The position numbers and the translations under genes were made by a program. The notes below the pieces were generated by a model that worked only from the letters and a program-made list of their open reading frames with translations, ran no database searches and had not been told where the DNA came from. 30,353 nt of DNA from Basidiobolus ranarum (lineage: Eukaryota > Basidiobolomycota > Basidiobolomycetes > Basidiobolales), in contig JASJQH010000100.1 in the NCBI GenBank assembly GCA_040143965.1, forward strand, positions 1-30,353, given 5' to 3'. Shown here in pieces: positions 1-9,341 of the stretch; positions within the stretch are counted from its first letter, which is position 1; each line of letters starts with the position of its first letter.

Positions 1-308
1 AGTATAACAGTTCATTGACTTATGGCTATTACATGATGAGCGTATAATTGTAGGCTTTACCCATGCTATGTCAACGATGCCATCCTTCATCCACCACAAT
101 TTGATCATTTGTGAGATGCATTAGATGGTTATGAAATAGAGGATACTTGGCGCCCTTCATAAGCTCGGACCTGGTTGATACTGGTGATGTAGTACCTTTA
201 CAGAATTGATGATCATGAAGACGATGATAAACAGTGCCATCATATTACAGCAAGAGACTCTGATTATGGTGTTGAAAATAATTACTAGCAGGTAAGATTA
301 ATGGTTGC

Positions 309-408
309 GATAATTAGATAGCATTAGATTTGAGAGTTTCTTTAGCTGTTGATTTTTAGATAAATAGATAGCATTAGATTTGAGAGTTTCTTTAGCTGTT
401 GATTTTTA
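309..408. repeat. 50-bp tandem duplication
   Basis: Two adjacent 50-bp units (309-358 and 359-408) are identical except for one base (T at 314, A at 364). They lie in AT-rich non-coding sequence. The near identity suggests a recent tandem duplication. No open frame or known motif is associated with it. Confidence 0.9.
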
Positions 409-1446
409 ATAACTTTCTTAATAGACTCATGGTTCTGTACCATGCATAAGAAAATTGTTGATTTTCATAAATTTGACATTTATATACTATTCCTGATATT
501 TCGGTGTTACTTTATGTTACCGAAGTAAGTTTCATGCATATACTTCAACAATTAACATTGATGCCTAAACCATAAATTTGGATGAGCGTAAGAAAAGAAG
601 TTTCTTTTAGATTCCTCAGGGATGTATTGCAAAGGCTAGTGAGCTGGATAATAGTGTAATCTCCGAGACATGGGAAACTCACCCTCTTTGGAGTAACAAT
701 TGTATTTAAGAGAGGAGAGACTTTGAAACAGGAGCAGGCGCTACTTATGGGATAATTGAATCGCAAGCATCGTGTCTTAAATATTCAAGTTGATACAAGC
801 AAAACTGCTTCACACGTGATGCTAAAGCTTGAATTATATCATGTGAGAATTGAGAGATCTTGACTCCTTCGCTTTTCTTCTTGCTAATATCCACAAACGA
901 ATTGCTATTCATTGCCTGACTTGTTTTGTGGTTGTCGTAATCTAAACCATAGAGTAAAAGCGTTGACAAATGAATGAAAGACTAGTTGGCTTGATCGGTG
1001 CACACTTTACAGTGTTACTACTACGAGTCTAAATGTGGAGGTGGCTTGGACCTATACAGGATGGCTTAGTGACGATGTTTAAGCTAGTTACCGAAGAATA
1101 TCATCTTGATTGGTTGAAATTGTGTGGGAACAGAAATACACCTTAAACTATATATGTATTCTCACATTCATTTGATACTTGCTGCTCTCCTGGTACTTTC
1201 CCATCGATTTACCAGCGCTACTACTTGCTCGTACTCACATGAATGCTGGTTTTACTCTCACTATCTTAGCGTTTCAAAATATAGTCACAAGATTTATTAG
1301 TTTGTGCATCCTATTGAGTTACCCATTTCTCACCCTTCAACGAACTACTTTTCGGGTTTGGTTTAAAAGCGCAACTCTACTACACATCCTTGTTTCTTAT
1401 TACTTTTTTTCTGCCTATTTCCTGAGCGGCTGCTGATCAGTTTGTC

Positions 1447-1454
1447 TTTATAAA
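1447..1454 (+). promoter_or_regulatory. TATA-like box of the acyl-CoA synthetase gene
   Basis: TTTATAAA lies about 30 nt before the ATG at 1485, followed by a pyrimidine-rich stretch. The spacing implies a very short 5' leader. A TTAATATCCACAG sequence just before the ATG also resembles a splice acceptor, so a 5'UTR intron is an alternative reading. Confidence 0.4.
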
Positions 1455-1484
1455 CTTTCTCCTTGTCCTTGTTAATATCCACAG

Positions 1485-3273
1485 ATGTCTGGAATTACTG
1501 ATACAAATAATCCAATTTCTATTGCTCGTCGCCGTCTCGAAAATCTTAATAGCACCTTAGGCAGTGTCGACAAACTTGCCAAGCCCAATACCTCTAGTAA
1601 CGGTAAGTATATCTTTTGCTATTATATCCATGGCCGACCGAGTATCTGATCTTCTGTTTACTATAGTGATTCCATATGATGAACGACAAGAAGTCAATAA
1701 AACCCAAATGAATCCAGTTTATTTTCTTCAACGTAGCTCGAATGTATTTCCAGATAAAGTTGCGGTGAAAATGGATGAGTTAACCTACACCTACACCGAA
1801 TTACTCGAAAGAGTTCACAACTTAGCTTACGCATTACGTAGTGAGGGAATCCAAGCAGGTGACCGAGTGGCTTATCTATCTCCGAATGTTCCAGCATTAT
1901 TTGAAGGGCATTTTGGTATACCTTGTTTGAGAGCCATCATGGTAGCTATCAATTATCGATTGAAAGCTGGCGAGATCGAATATGTGTTAAATCATTCTGG
2001 AAGTAAGATACTATTTGTTGATAGAGATTCTTACTCTTTGGTGGCTCATTTGAAAGAGAAATTGAAGATCATTTGCGTCGACAGCAGTGGTCGTAATGAT
2101 GATCCATACGAGCAATTTTTGGCCAAAGGTCGCACTTTAAACTGTGGTTGGAAAGGATTGGATCTATTTGGTGATGAAGATGACACTATTAGCATATCTT
2201 ACACCAGTGGTACTACCGGCAGTCCCAAGGGTGTAATGTTGACATATCGTGGAGTTTACATGAGTTCATTAGGAAATTCAATTGAGGCGGAACTGAATTC
2301 CGAATCAGTGATGATGTGGACCTTACCATTATTTCATTGTAATGGATGGACTTTCCCTTGGGCAATGACTGCAGTGGGTGGTACGAATATCATGGTTAGA
2401 AAGATGGATTACGACTATATTTGGAAGGTTTTGGTGAAAGATAAAGTTACTCATTATAATGGTGCTCCAACTGTTCAAATTTCAATAGTAAATCATCCAA
2501 TGGCGCATAAATTACCAAACCCCGTTAAAGTTACTGTAGCCGGATCCCCACCCTCCCCTAACCTCATTTCTAAAATGAAGCGATTGAATTTGATACCCGT
2601 GCATACTTACGGGCTAACTGAAACCTATGGACCCTCACTGATCTCTCGTTGGAAACCAGAATGGGAATCGCTCCCTGAGCACGAACAAGCGGTAGTATTA
2701 GCTCGTCAAGGGCATAGCTACTGTATCTCCGAAGAGACAAGAGTGGTTGATTCAAAGATGGAAGATGTTCCTTTTGACGGTAAAACTCTGGGCGAAGTAG
2801 TCATGAGGGGCTCAATGGTGATGAAAGGCTACTATAAAGATCAAGCTTCCACTGAGGAAGCGTTCAAGGGAGGTTGGTTCCATTCTGGAGATATTGCTGT
2901 ACGTCATCCAGATGGTTATATTCAGCTGAGAGACCGTAAGAAAGATATCATTATTAGCGGTGGTGAGAACATCTCTACTATTGAGATAGAGCAAATCATA
3001 AATGAGCATCCGGCCGTACTTGAAGTTGCAGTGGTTGCTATACCCGATGAAAAATGGGGAGAGAGACCTAAAGCATTTATTCGAGTGCAAGATGGAATCC
3101 AGGTCACGGAAGAAGAAATCATTTCCTTTTGCAAGAAATCCATGGCTGGCTATAAATGTCCTACTAAAGTGGAAGTGGTTCAAGATTTCCCCAAGACAAG
3201 TACTGGTAAAATCCAGAAATTCGCACTTCGTGCCAAGGAATGGGAGCATCATGGCCCACATAGAATTAACTAA
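1485..3273 (+). CDS. acyl-CoA synthetase / AMP-binding acyl-activating enzyme
   Basis: Two exons, 1485-1602 and 1667-3273, give 574 residues; the 64-nt intron starts GTAAGT and the frame continues across it. This is an ANL-superfamily enzyme, which activates a carboxylic acid as acyl-AMP and then transfers it to CoA. Visible motifs are the P-loop TSGTTGSPKG near residue 219, the TYGLTETYGP motif, HSGD and the hinge RDRKKDIIISGGENIS, and the catalytic lysine in KTSTGKIQKF near residue 554. Length fits the 550-580 aa medium-chain or plant AAE-like group, but the substrate cannot be read from sequence. The C-terminus (HRIN) is not a PTS1 signal, and no membrane segment is obvious, so location is open. 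The ATG at 1485 follows a TATA-like box, and an AATAAA signal sits at 3316-3321. Confidence 0.93.
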
Positions 3274-4131
3274 AAATCAAATATACAACCTATTGTAAAA
3301 CTTACTATTTATGGGAATAAATTTTGAATTCAAAGAATTCTCTTGGTCCTACCTAGGGACTATTGAACTATAGAAGATATGGAATGACAAATAATTTCTA
3401 GGGAATCACGATATACTAGTCACAATTATCCTCATGTCGTAATCCATTATGAAGGTAAGCTGTGTACAATGTGCATACGTGAGACTACATGCTATAGGTT
3501 GTCACACACATATTTAGTAATCTGGTATTGCATATGAACTAACATACGAAGATAGCTGAACCAGGTCTGAGATCCTGTCCCAAGATGGCTATGTTCTAAA
3601 AGACCCCTTCTATGGCCTTACATGAATCTAAATGTTTCGATGAGAGGAAAGATGGGATTCGATTGTGAGAAGGCCATTATATTTATTTCGGATGTTCACT
3701 ATCAAGAGCTCTTATTTCAACTACGTAAGATTCTGTTGAACTCGATAGTATTGAGCAAGTCAATGTTTAGAAAGTTCGATGTTGAACTTAAATAAGTAGT
3801 GTTAGATTGAAGATAACATCCAAATGGGATCTAACGCCTGGTGTGCTTACATCGGAATATGTTCAACTCAATATGGGATTGATTCCCTTCCTGAGTAAAT
3901 AAAATGGACGTTTTTTTGATTTTAGAGATTCGAAGCAATGCATTCATGGTACAAAAAACACTAGTATACAGGCAAAATCCAAAGTGGTGAAAAATGAATG
4001 GTAGTCGTTTGTATGTGCGAGGGCGACATGAGGATATTAGGGTTAGAATGTTTCGCTCCTTGTATGGTTGTTCTATATATATTGGAATAAAAAGAGTACA
4101 ATGAAAAGTTGAAGGTCAGATGCTAGAAATC
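3274..4131. other. intergenic region with one small ORF of uncertain status
   Basis: Sequence between the acyl-CoA synthetase 3' end (plus strand) and the GNAT gene 3' end (minus strand), so the two genes converge here. AATAAA at 3316-3321 serves the upstream gene. An intact ATG-to-stop frame, 3622-3795 (+), encodes 57 residues including SDVHYQELLFQLRK. It reads somewhat like protein but matches no family I know. Nothing else is evident. Confidence 0.5.
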
Positions 4132-4722
4132 TTATAAACATGTTTCTACGGAGGGGAAAGGACAATCAGCAAGGGGCTTCCGTTTACGAGTACATACAGA
4201 GTCGAGAGCTACTTCAGACTTATGTTTTCGAGAAACTGTCTCATCGCTTGTAGGGGGAGGGGTCAACGGTGCAAACAAAGAGATTGGGTGATTGAGATCG
4301 GTCGTCCTTACTACCCATTTCACCTTAGATACTTCAGGGAAGCTCAAGACACAATCGAACATCCACTCATGTAGGCCTTTATATTCATCTACAATACTCA
4401 AATTGCATAGATAGGCTAAACGCACATGGTCGGTTACAACTCGAGCAAATCCAATTTGACGTGCAGCATATTTAGATTGTGGATTGTTGATGTCGGGTGA
4501 AGCGGTGGGAACTATAATATAGAGACCGAAGCAAAGCGAATGTTCAAGAACCCGTTTGAAATCTTGAAAAGCCAAAGTTGCACTACTAGATGTTGATTTA
4601 ACCACAAGATTGTATATAAAAGAAAGGTCCAGTCGACGAGGATCGGTGCTAATGAAAAATGAAGTACGAAACCATGTGTAATAATTTTTTACTGGGAGCG
4701 TAGATCCCACATCGCAATTCAT
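4132..4722 (-). CDS. GNAT-family N-acetyltransferase with altered acetyl-CoA loop
   Basis: Single-exon model of 196 residues starting at the ATG at 4722. The segment ISTDPRRLDLSFIYNL, then ENSLCFGL-like HSLCFGLY and QIGFARVVTD...LAYLCNLSIVDEYKG (residues 89-116), matches small GNAT acetyltransferases that usually read GFARVxTDxxxFAYLxDVFVxxEYRGKGLG. GNAT enzymes move acetyl from acetyl-CoA to an amine. Here the loop that grips the CoA pyrophosphate, normally R-G-K-G-L-G, is shortened to K-G-L-H, and the C-terminal tyrosine region is replaced by a proline-rich, then Lys/Arg-rich tail (residues 150-185). A TTTTTGCAG acceptor-like site lies just upstream of the ATG, so an extra 5' exon is possible. 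It may be catalytically weak or inactive. Confidence 0.7.
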   Translation of the reverse strand: MNCDVGSTLPVKNYYTWFRTSFFISTDPRRLDLSFIYNLVVKSTSSSATLAFQDFKRVLEHSLCFGLYIIVPTASPDINNPQSKYAARQIGFARVVTDHVRLAYLCNLSIVDEYKGLHEWMFDCVLSFPEVSKVKWVVRTTDLNHPISLFAPLTPPPTSDETVSRKHKSEVALDSVCTRKRKPLADCPFPSVETCL

Positions 4723-4767
4723 AATGTACTGCAAAAATATGTGACAGTTAAGTTTCGGAATTAGGAG

Positions 4768-5551
4768 CTAGAACTTCTTACTACAAAAGAATTCTTGAGC
4801 GAAGCGATATAAAACGCCGAATACTGTGAAGAAGAAGCACCAAAGGAAGCAAAAGCTCAAGCAACAAGGTAGCAAATAACAGGATAGACCAAAAAAAAGC
4901 AAGAATTTGAGAAATCCAATTGAGTGATCACACTTTTTATAAGATAGATCTGGCCTTTCCCCAAATGGCTGGGAAAAGATATCCCGAGATATCCAAAAAG
5001 GAAAAGGTTTCTTGCGAAACTTCCATAAAACTATATCAAATCAATGTACAGTAGAGGGTTATTGATCTACTAAATATCTGCTAAATATCTACCTGACAAA
5101 TGGCTGTAGCGATGGATTGATTTAGTCAAGATGAGATGAATGGCGAAGAAATGATTGCAGTTAGGGTTATCTGTGTGGTTATCTGTGTACAGGTAAACTA
5201 GAATGAATGGCTGAAGATTGGATGATCAGGACAAGTCATCTGGACCGTATCCGAAAGTATTTGGCCGTACAATACCCATTCGCACTACAAATTGTGATAG
5301 AGGTCACACCAGCTTTCTCCTTGCTGTGCTGTCGAATTGAGGCTGTGATTCAGTTGTTTCGCCAGAAAGCTATAGCATTGGTAAATGATCATTAGGTGGC
5401 TTAGAATATCTGCATAAAATTTTGTTAGTTTCTCTTTAAGCCAGATCAGCTTAAATTCAAGAACACCAATGACTTGTAGAGAAACAAAACCCAAGTAGAG
5501 CCACTGGAGAAAAGTGAGGTTTGAGGGATAGATTTCCCAAGCCCGACACAT
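4768..5551 (-). CDS. probable small membrane protein, exon structure only partly resolved
   Basis: The last exon, 4768-5030, is the firm part. It begins after a TAG acceptor with a 62-nt intron (5031-5092, starting GTAGAT) and encodes about 87 residues. These start WKFRKKPFPFWISRD, pass QPFGERPDLSYKKC and end in a long hydrophobic, cysteine- and phenylalanine-rich segment with a short basic tail. It looks like one or two membrane spans. Upstream, an ATG at 5551 opens a frame (MCRAWEIYPSNLTF), and a good branch site plus acceptor (CTAAC...GCAG, exon from 5409) lies within it. A run of TATATATATAAAG near 5690 could be its promoter. I could not join the middle exons with confidence, and I do not recognise the family. 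It ends 45 bp before the GNAT start on the same strand. Confidence 0.4.
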
Positions 5552-6183
5552 CTCCACTACTTCCTAGCATAAGGTGTAAAGAAACGCTGCTATGATTCGC
5601 AGATATTAACAGTCTAATGCGTGTCGGAAGTTATGAAAGTGCATTGGCAAAATGTAGCTTTCACTCTAAAAATTGATTGAGCCTTTATATATATACATAC
5701 ACACGATTTGATATAGAGATTATTTGCATTTATTCATATCCTCATTGTGAAACAGCTTGAAGGAAGATTTAAAGTCAGTTGAACAATGATAGATTACTGA
5801 GATTTAGGAATAATAAAATGTCCCATTTAAATCTCAGCATAGGCAACGTGTAGGTAAATATGCGGCGCCTTTTATATGTACATGATTACATTTGACATTG
5901 AGCAGCACCAGCAGTCGACTTGAGATTTATCTTACTACAATAAAGGTTCTGTTGACAGTTCCTTGGAACATTGATCGTTATCCTCATAAAAATCCTCTCC
6001 CCTATATAACAGTGTATTCCTTGTGAAAATTGCCTCATACTTGCTTTCTTATCCTTTCATTCGTTTCTTGACGATACGTGCCTTGATATTATTCCATCAG
6101 ACTACTTTATATTTCATTCGGTTCTGTAGAGAACTGTGGTATATAATCTTCTTCTTTTACCACTGCTTTTCCCTTACACAAAT
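5552..6183. other. divergent intergenic promoter region
   Basis: Non-coding sequence between the putative minus-strand membrane gene and the plus-strand CM1 gene. It holds TATA-like runs on both sides: TATATATATA near 5688 pointing left, and TATATAA at 6003-6009 pointing right. I see no RNA gene in it. Confidence 0.5.
6003..6009 (+). promoter_or_regulatory. TATA box of the CM1 gene
   Basis: TATATAA in the context CCCCTATATAACAG, followed by a CT-rich stretch and no ATG until 6184. This supports 6184 as the first usable start of the CM1-domain protein. Confidence 0.45.
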
Positions 6184-8706
6184 ATGAGTTTCGGCCAATG
6201 GCAAGGTGAACCAATTGTACAGGTGAACCTTCAAGAGTTTCAACCCGAAGACCTAAGCCCACCTGGCTCACCTGATCCTTTATATGAAAGCTGGGATAGT
6301 GATAGACTGAGAGTGAAAAAAGAACAGAAAAACTTCAACGAGTATAACCATTTTTCTCAAAAAGAGTGGTCTTGGGATCGCCTGATAAAGGTAATCACTT
6401 CTTAAACATTCTTTTGTCGAATCATCTAAATCCAAAGAGTATGAATTTCACTCATAAATTATACTTAGGAATGTACTAAGCTCCAAAAGACAAATTACGA
6501 CCTGGAACTTCGCAATTTGGTTATGCAAGAACAACTGTTTCGCTCTAGGGCTGATAATGTTAGAGAATTGATGAAAGAGGTTTTATTTTGTGTTATTTAC
6601 AGTAAATATAGCAATTAATACTAAAACTATTTCATATCTAATGAAACAGTATTATACCGACAAGGCGCTGATAAAGGAACTAAACGAAGAACGGGAAAAA
6701 CAGAATAAGCTCGTAAAAGATGCACAAGAGGAGATCTCTAAACTTAAAGAGCGACTCAAAAAACCTTGTATTATGCAGCATGGAATGTCAGAAGAAGAAC
6801 ATCATAGATATAACTTAGCTCTCAAAGAGGAAAAAGCGCTTCGCAAGGAATTAAGTGTTCTTAAAGAGCGATTTAATAGCAGAAACAACGAACTCCAGGC
6901 ATCCCAAGAAGAGTCACAACGTTTGTGCAATGCGTACAATACGTTACAGAGCGAGTTTAATGAATATAAAAAGGAATCAGAGAATCGAGTCAATGATATC
7001 CACTCTCTCAATATGAAAATTGAGAATGATTTTGCACAATTGAAGGAGCAACATGCAGATATTATAAATAGTATGCCTGCTACAGAAGATGAAGTACTGG
7101 CACTTCGTGAGATGCGTGACAATGCAGTGGAAGAATGGGAGAGATGCCGTCAAAAACTAACGGAGGTTCAACGTCAACTTTCAGCTCAAGAGAAATGGAT
7201 AGCGAAAGTGCAAATAGAACGTGAGCAAATGGAAAATTCTCGAGTTCACTCCTGTTCTGATCATACACTCACACCAGAAACGGGATCCCAAGAAGGCTCT
7301 ACATTGGGCCCAAGAGATACTGATATTGAACATTATCCTCATTGCAGGTTTAGAAAGGTTTGCTATTTCTCTTAAGTTGTGAATTTATTTTCGAATTCTA
7401 ATGAGTACAACGAATTTGGCCAGAATTGTGAGTTGTATAAAGACCAAATCGCAGAGCTTAACATGCAGGTGATTCAGTATAAGCTCTCATATATCAAAGC
7501 CGAAAACCAAATTAGAGAATTAGACAGCGAAATATACGCGGTATAGTATTCTCGCAGTAACATTGAATGGTTTATGGATGCTAACCGTATTTCCAAAATA
7601 TAGGTTAGACAAAAATTAGCCGAAGCTGAAAATATATCCCATATCCTCTCCGGTCACATGAAAGAATTAGAAGAGGAACTAGAAAATAATGAACGTGGAA
7701 ATTCTGAGTCCGAGCGTTCTTTTAGAAAAGAAATCTTGCGACTAGAAGAGGTAAAGTATGATATGGAATGGAGACTGCTTGGTTAAAATTTCTTACTTCC
7801 ACTTTAAATTAGGAGCTTTCTGTAGCGATGACTAATCTCTACTCAAAAAACCCTTCTATCGCCGACATGGTTACAGAATTGCAGTATCTCCGGAGCCAAG
7901 CTGAGGACAACATCTCACGATCTAAATCACTAAAATCGCAAGTTGCCCAGGAGGCCATTAATCGAATGACTGCAGAATCCAAGAGTAAGGCTATGGAGCG
8001 AGAATTACATGATAAATATATGGATAGCATATTTATGCTGGAACAGGTAATCAACGTTGATATCTTTACTATCAAGTTTGGCATTGATTTAGTTGTATTT
8101 AGGATTTGGAGAACAAAGATACTGAAATCGTGCGATTACGAAGAAAGCTAGCAACATTCAATAGCGCTCAGTCTTCTCCATCCTCTCCTAGGGACTCGCT
8201 CCATTATAGAAGAGTAAAACCTTCTTAGAAGAGATATCTGTATAAGGTGTATTTTAATTGACTGCTTCTTTTTTACAATTAGTCATTACACGACATGAAA
8301 CTTGCCTACAGTCCGCCAAGAGACTCTCTTCAATACCGCAAGGTATGATCCTTTTATAGGCTATTCTTACGTGAGACCAACTAGTTGCTTATCTGTCCAT
8401 CTCTAGTCGTTTCATGACATCAAGCGTTCGTTTACTGCCCCGAATTACTCGAAGGCTCACACAGACTATGAACCACAAAAATCCGTGCTAGGGGTATGTA
8501 CTATCTATCCATACTATGATTCTGCTGTTCTAACAATGAATCTTTTTTTTTGAGGATGCAAACTTTGTACGCGAGCCTGCCAGTTTCCTGGAGCGTGTCA
8601 GCAGGCGCTATGAGGTATTTATTTTACTGCCATGGATTGATGACATGTCACAACTAACCTTGTAAATTAGGATTTACGTGATACCACCAATCATATGCGA
8701 ATATAA
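6184..8706 (+). CDS. CM1 (centrosomin-type) coiled-coil protein, microtubule-nucleation anchor
   Basis: Eleven exons: 6184-6390, 6469-6579, 6650-7357, 7424-7540, 7604-7750, 7813-8046, 8103-8213, 8283-8342, 8407-8493, 8555-8614 and 8671-8706. They give 625 residues. Residues about 64-130 contain LQKTNYDLELRNLVMQEQLF, which fits the Cnn/CM1 motif (LxKENFDLKLRIxxLEExL) found in Drosophila centrosomin, fission yeast Mto1 and Pcp1, and budding yeast Spc110. In those proteins CM1 recruits and activates the gamma-tubulin complex. A long coiled coil follows (about 107-430), then a serine/proline-rich tail. Every exon is a multiple of three, so all ten introns are phase 0. Exons 7-9 carry a repeated SPRDSLxYR / SxHDxK motif. 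Start: first ATG after the TATA box. Whether it is the spindle-pole (Pcp1-like) or cytoplasmic (Mto1-like) type is not clear. Confidence 0.82.
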
Positions 8707-9341
8707 ACAATTGTGAGCATTTACTCATTCACTCATTCACTCACACCATTCGCAATCTGTATTTGTAGAAAAAGTCCTAGTCTGTATGCCCAATAGACAA
8801 GTTATAGAGTCTGTTAGGCTTAGTCTGTATGCCCAATAAGAAAGTTATAGAGTCTGTTATGCTGGATGTAAATATTTTTTGGATAAATTCTGTTCATCAG
8901 GCTTTACATTTGATCAACATTTGACTCAAGTTTTTTCGGTGCCAACGAACTCACCAATTCATATAAAATCTTTGGTCCACTCTAGTACCTTAATGGTGTT
9001 CTACGTATACTTTGCCTTTGGAAAGCGACATTCAATAGTGGACTTTCTGAAGTTTGCGGTGATTATGAGTTGATAGCTGTGATAGTTCAGGTACTGAGGA
9101 TTTTTCAAGGGAAATAAGGAAATGATTTCTCCCTTATCCGTAAACATTAATGATTTATTTGCTGATGAATCCAATAATAAAATCATCCTTTCTAAGAATC
9201 CAAATTAATATTGCGAAAGTGTACTTGGACAATCAGAACTAAAATCCGACAGTTATTGAGGTGTGACTTTTGTATTACAGATAGTTTAACTTTCTAACTC
9301 TTCTTGAACTGAAAAATCCCTAAGAAAGTGCGATTACCTAA
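8707..9341. other. intergenic region between CM1 and SUMO protease genes
   Basis: Both flanking genes are on the plus strand, so this holds the end of one transcript and the promoter of the next. It includes a short ATTCACTC-type tandem run near 8725-8750 and the 43-bp direct repeat at 8778-8863. No gene is supported. Confidence 0.5.
8778..8863. repeat. 43-bp tandem direct repeat
   Basis: Two adjacent 43-bp copies (8778-8820 and 8821-8863), both beginning TAGTCTGTATGCCCAATA, differ at only a few positions. They lie between the CM1 gene and the SUMO protease gene, in the likely promoter region of the latter. Confidence 0.85.

Larger units (their letters stand above)
1..1484. other. left intergenic region, no supported gene
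   Basis: Apart from the 50-bp tandem duplication at 309-408 and a TATA-like site near 1447, I see no gene I can support. Short open stretches exist on both strands (for example minus strand 745-969), but they lack an ATG in a sensible place, a recognisable domain, or convincing splice partners. Positions 190-291 could be a terminal exon of a gene running in from the left, but this is not supported. Confidence 0.5.

Noticed and set aside
1-300. Possible terminal exon (about 205-286, +) of a gene entering from the left
   Set aside because: A plausible acceptor and a short acidic frame exist, but no upstream exon could be joined and no family is recognisable.
545-969. Two minus-strand open frames that read somewhat like protein
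   Set aside because: The longer-looking one starts at a TTG, not ATG, neither has a recognisable domain, and no splice join gave a convincing protein.
1179-1436. Plus-strand 85-codon hydrophobic frame before the acyl-CoA synthetase
   Set aside because: No ATG at its head, composition typical of AT-rich non-coding DNA, and it lies in the promoter region of the next gene.
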